Below the pieces are notes generated by a model. The model did no database searches. It was not told the origin of the DNA and saw only the letters and a program-made list of their open reading frames with translations. Positions 57,200 through 64,000 of a stretch of 64,000 nucleotides of DNA are shown here, piece by piece. This DNA is from Hygrocybe punicea. Its lineage: Eukaryota; Basidiomycota; Agaricomycetes; Agaricales; Hygrophoraceae. The translations under genes and the position numbers were made by a program. The DNA lies in the NCBI GenBank assembly GCA_963556145.1, contig OY744471.1:3093590-3157589 (forward strand), read 5' to 3'. The first letter of the stretch is position 1. Every line of letters starts with the position of its first letter.

Positions 57200-57759
57200 T
57201 GTTACGGATCGCTGTTCTTATAGCGGACTCCGGCAACAATAAACCAAACGAGGTTGTAATAAGAAAGAAACGAGTTACAAACAAGAGAGAAGAGGGTGGA
57301 GTCTGGGTTTCATGGTAGCGATCGAGGGAAGAGTAGCTAGACTAAACTTAAAGATTACTGACTACGAATGTCCATGATTATATACTAGTGAATGACTTTA
57401 GGGTTGGCTTCTTCGTCAAATGTGATTGTGAGGAGGACGAGTTCCGAGATGAACAGCGTCTTGCTTGGCTTCGTGGTCTACGCGTTTTGGGGTGCCAACG
57501 TGGTGGCCAACGGCCATATTGTGGGTCCGGTTTCATGAGACAACTGATCCGGTGATTGTGCTGTGCGGTATTGTTAAGTGCTTGTATCAACGTGTATGAT
57601 GTATCGGCGGTGATCGGATGATGGGGGTAGTTGTGGGGATTTGGATACCGTCGTTGATTGTCCTCGATGATGTTCCGGACCCAGGCAATGACGTTGTTCT
57701 GGGATGTGGAATCAGAGACGGGGTCGGAAGCGGGGGTTAAATCGGGGTGAAAGGTAACA
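57200..57759 (-). repeat. 5' LTR of the Gypsy element
   Basis: It is 560 bp. Just inside it, in sense, lies CAAGACTAAACTTTCTC, the presumed primer-site region, shared in large part with the LARD element. A TATATAA box is at about 57,378 on the minus strand. Confidence 0.9.
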
Positions 57760-58274
57760 GGAGTTGTAAAATGTAACACTTTTCAACTTTTCTTTGTAGT
57801 TTACCATCGGCCAAAATAGACATGACTGAAAGTAGACAACCGACTCATGTACTATAAAAGTGGTCCCTGATGACCATACAAAAAGAGATACCCTTAGTCC
57901 CCGTTTCCTTACAGTCAGAATCATGTTTTAATCCCGGAAATTGCTTGTCCTCGTAGACCCTTAGATTTTCTTAGTTGACCTCGTTGTCTTTATCATTGTT
58001 CCATTATTTGTTCATCATTTCCGATCTGACCCAACCCAACCTGCCATACCCGACATTGTCGGCATCATCAGGTTCATTATTATTTATCTGTTTTCAGTCC
58101 GTTCATCACCAGATTTGTTATTATTGTCCAGTTTTACATGGGGGCTTTATATTTTACTTCCATTTCCACTTTTACTATTATTCCTGACACTGATTATCCA
58201 CTGTCACTTCTACGCTGATACCCCTAGGTTAGGATTTGTGTTCTGAAGCCACCCCGAACCCGCATCTACAATGC

Positions 58275-58826
58275 CTCACAGCCCCAAACTCAGATGAAAT
58301 TGAAGGTATATCTTGAACTACTAGTACTAGGGTAAGACAAGGGTTTGGGCATTTATGTATGAAACAAAATACTAATATTGTTGGAATTACTTGGACTTTG
58401 GGTGGGTAATGGGTCTTGAAAATCCTTGGCAAACCTGTGTCCATCATTTCATTCATTATCCACACTGTATACAATAGATAAAACCTATAAAATATTGCAT
58501 ATAGACTCAAATGAAAAATTCACCCGCTGCCATGTCTGCATTTTTGCATACATTATACCTGGGGGTTTAAACCCGTTAAACCCGTTGCATTGTGTGCACA
58601 ATAGTGCCTTTTATAATGCACAATTATATCCAACACTTTGCAGCCATCTTATTTAACATAAAATGGACTTTTTCTCCCTATACCGCAAAGTGAATACATG
58701 TAAATTGAGCCTATAAACTTCAAAACAAATTGCAGGATCAAAAACCCGTGGGTTACCTGTGTCCCACCCTAGAACTTATCTCACACTTTTCTAGCCTTCA
58801 GTCCTCAGAACCAGTGGAATTCTGCA
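58275..58826. other. AT-rich intergenic DNA
   Basis: It includes a short GGGTTTAAACCCGTTAAACCC palindrome-like phrase at 58,562 and a CCCGTGGGTTACC phrase at 58,745. No gene is visible. Confidence 0.35.
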
Positions 58827-59696
58827 ATGTGGTCTCCTTCACTTGCTGTCACAGAGCCTCCTGACAATGCACCCATTGACCACAAGCTGAAAAAGGTCAA
58901 ATATGCAAATGCAGAGTTTCATGGTGCCCTCCAGAAACTCATTCAGCAAGCAGATATTATCTTCACATCTCCTACTCTTAGCTTCCTAGACTTGGCGACT
59001 TTCCACACATTGGAGGCTCACAATAGTGGGCAGATCACCCCTCTCCAGCAGCACACACCTGTGGCCTCTCCCCAGCACTCAGCTGCCTCTCATACCCCCC
59101 TTCTACTGCATCAGGCCTCTCCTGAAGGGCACAATTGGTCCAGGTCCATCTCACCACTTAGTATTTCCCTATCAGACATCGCACCTGCCCAAGCTCCTGG
59201 AGAGGCAGAAGGCCCAGCCCTAGCACAAGGCCCAGGCCTAGCCTCGACCCATGAGGGACCAGCTACAATGCAGCCAACCCCAGCATCAGCCCCGGACCCA
59301 GGCCACAGCACCTCAGACCGTGGGGGACCTAGCGTAGGTGCCAGCACTGTCTGTGCCATCCAGGGCATCCTCCAACCTGAATCTCTCGAAGACATCTATC
59401 CCGAATTCACAGAAATTATGAGGATTCTAAAAAAAGGGCCTTATGGCAGAGCTTTCATCCAATGCACCAATTTAGGCTTTATTCCTTGGTTTTACATGAC
59501 ATATCCCTCAAAAACTTGGACTTCAACACCAGCGACGTGGTGGCTTGGATTGGGGACCACCCATCTACATGGTGCAACATTAAAGCATGTTATGCACATG
59601 CTGAGGATGACCTGGCCATCCTTGAAGGCTCCACCTGAAATGCCAAGCACAAAAAACATTTTTCCATTCTCAATTTCTTTTTTAAATTTCCCTTAA
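58827..59696 (+). CDS. Hypothetical Pro/Ala/Ser-rich protein, transposon-type (289 aa)
   Basis: The Met at 58,827 starts a helical N-terminus (HKLKKVKYANAEFHGALQKL), followed by a long Pro/Ala/Gly/Ser-rich linker. A more ordered block follows (LEDIYPEFTEIMRILKKGPY, then LGFIPWFYMTYPS). The frame probably changes after about 59,500: the alternative frame keeps Trp-rich text while the annotated frame ends in a hydrophobic, unlikely tail. The block resembles conserved parts of high-copy proteins in repeat-rich mushroom genomes, but I cannot name it. It may be one end of the same element as the minus-strand remnant at 60,053-61,093. Confidence 0.35.
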   Translation: MWSPSLAVTEPPDNAPIDHKLKKVKYANAEFHGALQKLIQQADIIFTSPTLSFLDLATFHTLEAHNSGQITPLQQHTPVASPQHSAASHTPLLLHQASPEGHNWSRSISPLSISLSDIAPAQAPGEAEGPALAQGPGLASTHEGPATMQPTPASAPDPGHSTSDRGGPSVGASTVCAIQGILQPESLEDIYPEFTEIMRILKKGPYGRAFIQCTNLGFIPWFYMTYPSKTWTSTPATWWLGLGTTHLHGATLKHVMHMLRMTWPSLKAPPEMPSTKNIFPFSISFLNFP

Positions 59697-60052
59697 CACT
59701 TAATTTCATTCATGCACTTGGAACAGGTAGTCAAGAGTGGGAGAATAGGGAAGCTGTAAGGAAAGGGTTAAAACTAACTTTAACTTTCTTAGAAAAAATT
59801 CATAAAGATACAATTCGCCTTTGAATTGTTTACTCTTTTTGCTTCTTTTCACAGCCATTTTCTTACAGCGTGTGGAATTTTAGTTATATGACCGATCCTT
59901 TATTAAAGCTTTATTAGTTAAAGTGAATCCTCATTCCAATTATACTCGGTACAAGAAAAGTATCTGAGGGGATAGCAGGGAAAATCATAATCAAAGCAAG
60001 CAAGGTAAATAACAGCACCAACAGCACCTTAAGCTTCTAGTACAAAGCGAGA
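59697..60052. other. AT-rich spacer
   Basis: No ORF or repeat was seen between the two convergent transposon-type genes. Confidence 0.35.
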
Positions 60053-61093
60053 TCAAGCACAATTATAACCAAAGAGGATCATCTGCATATGAATCCACAC
60101 ATGAAATGCTGTACACTTCTCATCGTGCAATGAGCAATCTTCTTGGAGGGCTGCCTGGAGCCATTCATTTATCATAATGTTAGCTCTTGCCTCACATGTA
60201 TGGATGTCAAGTATTGGTGGCGTCGACAATGATCCGTCTGAAATAACTGGGATATTCAAAGCAAACTTCATAATATGATATGAATGAGTGGCTATTGGGA
60301 ACTATAAAAGCAAAACTCACAGTGATGGAGAAGGAAGGGTCTAGTATGGTATTAGGTCTGATTCTGCCACAGCACGAAGTAGAAGATGAGATCGAATGAG
60401 GGGGTCAGAGATTTCAGCATTGAAGACATCTTGAGTGATGTGTGTTCCTCTAAGTTTGGAGGGGTGACCCCTCCCATGCAGCCAGCAGAGTAGCCGGAAC
60501 TGGAAGACCTCTCTGATCGTATCATGCAGATCTGACTGCAAGGGAGTCCTGGTTACAAACTCAAGCCTTTTAATAAGGTCTTTGACCTGTATAATTCGCC
60601 AGTTGCTCATAGCTGCAAATAGGTCCTTGCAAAAATTGGGTTGGTCATGGAGATGTGATGTCTGTTAGAAGGAGTAAGAAAAGAGTAAAATTCCTGGAGA
60701 GAGGATGCACATCGAAAAGTGTCTTATCTCCCAAATCCAGGTTAAAGCCATTCTGGAATGCCCTGAACTCAGAAAGTTCCCAAGGATTGTTGGCCCCAAT
60801 GAGAATGGCTGTAATTAGGGCCTGAGTGGTGGAGTTGTGAAATTCTTGTGCCCTTGCAGCAGAAAAAATTGATAGCTAAGATGTGGTCAGTTATTCGTCT
60901 GCCAGCCATGAAGGCAAACTAACATCATGAATACCAGCTGGCAAACAGGGTGCATGTATTCATGGGCTGGCAGAGCATCCACCACCTTCAAGTTGAACCA
61001 AGTTTCAAGTTCATTTGCTGAGACAGGATCTAGGGCAGAAATGTATTCAAGGTCCTGGGGAAGAGGTAGGGTTGTCGCCGCCACCACTACCAT
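60053..61093 (-). pseudogene. Transposon-associated gene remnant, unknown family
   Basis: Minus-strand pieces are 61,093-60,887 (PQDLEYISALDPVSANELETWF), a frame around 60,720-60,830 (GANNPWELSEFRAFQNGFNL), 60,610-60,341 (LHDTIREVFQFRLLCWLHGR) and 60,271-60,053 (ARANIMINEWLQAALQED). They look like consecutive exons or fragments of one protein. I recognise the general type from mushroom repeats but no named domain. The first piece has no plausible start and the pieces change frame. The gene runs toward the hypothetical gene at 58,827. Confidence 0.35.
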
Positions 61094-62313
61094 CTTGCTT
61101 GCTGCTGTCAGTTGGCAGTGGTGGTGGTTGTCATTGTCACTGTCCTGCTACTGTGCCTTCTTAGTGTGCTGAAAATCGCTAAGTCAAAACTTACCAAAAG
61201 TGGCAACCCAGTGACAGTGTTTGGCACTCCATTTTACCAAATTTCATCAAAGGTGTTATGGATCACTTCTGCAGCAGGCTCCAGCAACAATCAACTTAAC
61301 TGGGAGGCAGTTTCCAGAGGAGAGAACAGCAGTTTTCATTGTTGCTTACAACTAAGACAACACTGCTAAGGGGGGGTCAAGGTCTAATGTCATTGCAAGC
61401 TGTGGGGGTTACCCAAGACAAGAGGGTCTGCCCCAAGAACCAGACTAAACATAAAGAAGAGAAAAGAAGAAAAAGTCTGAACCAACTACAAGAACAGTAG
61501 ATATAGCGACTGGTCTTGAGGGGAGGTAAATGGGAATACAACCATGATGCTACAGCAAGTCCAACTACACCATGTGTTCATCATGAGGCGGACATGAGGC
61601 ATCCTCATGTTGATGTTCTCGTGATCCAACTGGAGGCCCAGATGTCATTGAGGGACAGAAGAGGTCCAGATGACTCAGATGATTTGTCATTGGGTCATGT
61701 GATATGCGGAATTGCCAATTCGGGGTCTACACTTGCTGTAATGGGCAAGTGCACATGGTCAGGTTGAAGAGAGGCATCATCCAGTGTGAGATTGGTGAAG
61801 GGAGTGTCTTGAGGTAGTGTGGATATAGCAGCAAGGTTGGTATGAAAGAAAACAAAGGAATGTGTTGGGAGACAACCAACTAGGATGGTGGGATAGTTGA
61901 GGTCAGACATGTGAACAGCATAAGCTGTACCAGATGACAATGTCTGTGTCAATGACATATCAAGGAGTGATGTCTTGTCCTGGTGTGGAATAATGATGTC
62001 CACTTGATGTCGATATTCTTCCAAGAAAGGGTATTGTTGTAAACAAGTGTGGGAGGTATCAAGGTTACAGATGGAAAAGGATAAATGAATGTGGGTCCAG
62101 GTTTTGAGTCATGGCACAGGTGACAAGCTGTGGGAACAAATCATCGGGTACTGCATTGAAGTGATGACATGTGAACAATACACAATAGGGGTTGGTTCAC
62201 TGTATTGGGAAGTCATATGGTCTGTGGTTGAAGTTCAAAAGAATGTGCTTTAGTAGTGTTGCCTAAAACCGGTCGACCAGGATCAGCTTTTCCTGGTTGA
62301 CCGGTTTTAGGCA

Positions 62314-62865
62314 TAGTGTTGCCGTAGTTCGGTTCCGAACCTAGCCGAACCCGGTTCAAACCCTGAACCGAACCCGGGGTTCAGTCTAAGTTCAGCCAAA
62401 TGCTGAACCAGACCGCGGGTTCGGTTCAGGGTTTCGAGGCTGGCCGGATTTCCTGAACGGCTCCAAACCGCGTCCAAACCGCGAACGCGGATATTTTTAA
62501 GGAATTTATTTCATTTGTTTTTCATATTTCTTTACTTACCATTTCGTGTTAAACGGTATCATGTGACCGGCCGTGACGAGGTAGCTTTCACACGACACAG
62601 CAACATCAACGCGGATTGAACACAACACAATTTGTGTTGTGTTCCTCAAGGTAAGTTTCCTTTTTTTCTTAACTTTACTAATGTTATTTGCGACAGGAAA
62701 ATCGACAACCACGGCAACGACAACCACGACGCCCAGCAGCAGCAGCAGCAATGTCGGCAGCAGCAGCAACAGTGGCAGCGGCAACAGCAACAGCAGCAAC
62801 AGCAGGAGCACAGCAGCAACAGCAGCAACGGAAACGGCAACGGCAACGGCAACGGCAATGGCAAC

Positions 62866-62896
<31 letters not shown>

Positions 62897-62929
62897 ATGG
62901 CCACGACAGCAGCAGCAGCGCCGGCAGCG

Positions 62930-62960
<31 letters not shown>

Positions 62961-63551
62961 CGCAGGAGCAACAGCAGCAATGGCGGCAGCAGCAACGGCG
63001 GCAACAGCAGCAGCAGCAGCAGCAACGCTGGCAGCAGCAACACCGGCAGCAGCAGCAGCTGCTGCTGGTGCATCAAGCCCCAACATCACCATCAGCGGCG
63101 GCAACAACAACGGCAACCACCACCACGACGGCCAGCAGCAGCAGCAGCAGCAATGCCGGCAGCAGCAGCAACAGCGGCAGCGGCAACGGCAACAGCAGCA
63201 GCAGGAGCGCAGCAGCGACGGCGACGGCAGCAGCAGCAGCAGCACCAGCAGTGGGAGTGGCAGCAGCAGCAGCAACAGCACCAGACGGCTCCCCCGTAGC
63301 CCAACTTCCTCGCGAAGCGTAGCGCCGTATCAATTGATACGTGCCTGCCATTCGCGAGGAGAACGGAGCTCAGGGGTGAGCCAACCTCGGTCTGGGGTTC
63401 AGACCGCGTCTGAACCCAGACCGAACGCTAAGAGACGGTTCAAAGCCGTTCGGGTCCAGGTTTGGCCATGCGCCAAACCGGACCCGAAGTTCAGTTCGCG
63501 GTTCCGCCAAAAAGGGTCGGAACCGGACCGAACTGAACTTCGGCAACACTA
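62314..63551. mobile_element. hAT-like non-autonomous element C with CAG-repeat exon
   Basis: The ends are TAGTGTTGCCGTAGTTCGG and TTCGGCAACACTA, with the perfect 8-bp duplication TTTAGGCA (62,306-62,313 and 63,552-63,559). Both ends carry GAACCGAACCC-type subterminal motifs. The interior has a 46-nt intron-like unit (62,651-62,696, GTAAGT...CGACAG) followed by about 600 bp of CAG/CAA/GGC simple repeat (62,735-63,290). That stretch is open in several frames on both strands. No transposase is present. Confidence 0.85.
62735..63290. repeat. CAG/CAA-type trinucleotide repeat tract
   Basis: Long runs of CAGCAGCAG broken by GGCAAC and CACGAC occur here. One plus frame gives a Gln/Ser/Asn/Gly-rich 314-codon ORF (62,632-63,576), another Ala/Thr-rich, and the minus strand Leu/Pro-rich. 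A phrase of about 45 bp ending in CACGACGGCCAGCAGCAGC occurs twice, at 62,700-62,760 and 63,095-63,150. Confidence 0.85.
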
Positions 63552-63715
63552 TTTAGGCAACACTATGCTTTGGTGATGATCAGATTGAAAGGAACAGTGA
63601 AATGTCTTGTGATCAAGGATTGTTCAAAGTATGCATGCAGGTGAGGATGATCAGGGAGGATAATGGTAGGTATGGAATACAAAAGTGGAAACAAAATATC
63701 CAGGAATGGCAATTG

Positions 63716-63886
63716 TCAATTACGTGGTGAGATATTGTCAAGGTGGAAGTCAGACGTATTGATGGCAGAAGGGTTTTGGTGCTGATGCCAAAGATAGATC
63801 ATAACAAGGTAAAAACTGATAAGGAAAGTGATGGCAATGCTGCCAATGATGATTACGGTAATTAGCTGTGTTGGGAGTACAGCCAT
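63716..63886 (-). CDS. LTR-encoded membrane micropeptide, fifth copy
   Basis: The 56-codon frame is intact: MAVLPTQLITVIIIG, the membrane segment, then WHQHQN (Arg codons changed to Gln and a His for Tyr) and the tail SAINTSDFHLDN. The Arg-to-Gln changes fit CpG transitions on the other strand (CGG to CAG, CGA to CAA). The basic stretch is therefore largely lost here although the frame survives. Confidence 0.4.
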   Translation of the reverse strand: MAVLPTQLITVIIIGSIAITFLISFYLVMIYLWHQHQNPSAINTSDFHLDNISPRN

Positions 63887-64000
63887 TGTGTATCAGTTTG
63901 TCGTGGGATGAAGTAAACAATTTGTCAAGGTAAGGGAAAAGACAATGGCAATGATGTCCATCAGCAAGGAGACTGTTGGGTACAGCAAGGTCATGTGGGG

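Larger units (their letters stand above)
50642..57759 (-). mobile_element. Full-length Ty3/Gypsy chromovirus, inactivated
   Basis: Two 560-bp LTRs (50,642-51,201 and 57,200-57,759) have TGTTAC/GTAACA ends and are flanked by GGAGT on both sides (50,637-50,641 and 57,760-57,764). In the coding direction (minus) the order is gag, protease, reverse transcriptase, RNase H, integrase, chromodomain, C-terminal extra domain, then a separate ORF. Integrase downstream of RT is the Ty3/Gypsy order. The LTRs differ at about 14 sites (2-3 percent), mostly CpG transitions. Pol has at least three stops and one frameshift. It sits in a solo LARD LTR. Confidence 0.92.
49015..57778 (-). mobile_element. Solo LARD LTR (reverse), split by the Gypsy element
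   Basis: 49,015-50,641 plus 57,765-57,778 reproduces the LARD LTR in reverse with a summed length of 1,641 bp. The ends are TGGTAC (left) and GTAACA (right). The flanks CTTTC and CTTTT give a 5-bp duplication with one mismatch inside the older LTR. It is several percent diverged from the 14,247 copy. Confidence 0.85.
48632..58270 (+). mobile_element. Old solo LTR (TGTAGA...TCTACA), split by nested elements
   Basis: The left part, 48,632-49,014, starts TGTAGAGGG. The right part, from 57,779 to 58,270, ends GCATCTACA. Together they make about 870 bp that aligns with 9,065-9,682. ATGC flanks both ends (48,628-48,631 and 58,271-58,274). A TATAAAA box lies in the right part at about 57,854. This is the outermost level of a three-level nest. 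Confidence 0.75.
62254..63565. mobile_element. 66-bp palindromic MITE, split by element C
   Basis: 62,254-62,313 plus 63,560-63,565 makes a 66-bp unit with TAGTGTTGCC and GGCAACACTA ends. It forms an almost perfect hairpin with a 10-nt loop (ATCAGCTTTT). The flanks TGCTTTAG and TGCTTTGG give an 8-bp duplication with one mismatch. It is probably too small to hold more than end sequences. Confidence 0.8.
61254..64000 (-). mobile_element. LARD LTR copy (reverse), runs off the window
   Basis: The left end TGTTATGGATCAC corresponds to the LTR 3' end. The copy is collinear through 62,253, is broken by a nested pair of elements, and resumes at 63,574 to the window edge. About 220 bp of the LTR should lie beyond 64,000. 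It is several percent diverged, with many CG-to-TG or CG-to-CA differences. Confidence 0.85.

Noticed and set aside
62632..63576. 314-codon Gln/Ser/Asn-rich ORF as a host poly-Q protein
   Set aside because: It lies wholly inside element C, in a CAG repeat that is open in several frames, and its start falls across an intron-like unit.

Overview
The window looks like a transposon-rich stretch of an Agaricomycete (mushroom-forming basidiomycete) nuclear genome. Genes have short introns of about 45-70 nt with GTAAGT-like donors and CTNAN branch sites. The mobile-element set is typical of such genomes: a chromodomain Ty3/Gypsy element, a Plavaka-type DNA transposase, PIF/Harbinger remains, and Zn2Cys6-like and F-box genes. 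No species can be named from sequence alone.

Layout. 1-7,000 is the only host-gene-like segment: two tandem, related RING-finger genes on the minus strand. 7,490-12,400 holds a decayed F-box gene ending in a hairpin, an old LTR fragment and remnants of a transposon-associated gene. 13,459-21,253 is a Zn2Cys6-like gene split by a complete 6.3-kb LTR element with no pol gene (LARD-like). Its two 1,644-bp LTRs look identical and it is flanked by a GGAAC duplication. 21,287-30,757 is a large foldback: inverted arms of 34-bp minisatellite units enclose a second inverted element made of simple repeats. 30,758-40,016 is a dead Plavaka transposase with its companion gene, broken by two smaller elements. 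40,017-48,631 holds small inverted-repeat elements, a 1,647-bp solo LTR and a Harbinger pseudogene. 48,632-58,270 is a three-level nest: an old solo LTR, broken by a solo LARD LTR, broken by a full 7.1-kb Gypsy element. 58,827-64,000 has transposon-like genes and another LARD LTR with two nested small elements.

How the parts relate. The LARD element shares its polypurine-tract region, primer-site region and LTR 3' end with the Gypsy element, so Gypsy proteins could have moved it in trans. Its LTR carries a 56-codon single-membrane-segment ORF, intact in four of five copies here. Several inverted-repeat elements share TAGTG...CACTA ends and 8-bp target duplications, as in the hAT superfamily. 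Two of these (35,285 and 62,314), and the simple-repeat element at 23,300, place a GTAAGT-type intron in front of an exon of pure simple repeat. Many dead ORFs carry TGA where relatives have CGA, and most Gypsy LTR differences are CpG transitions, which suggests decay of methylated CpG.

All coordinates and repeat comparisons were made by eye. Family names rest on motif recognition, not on searches.
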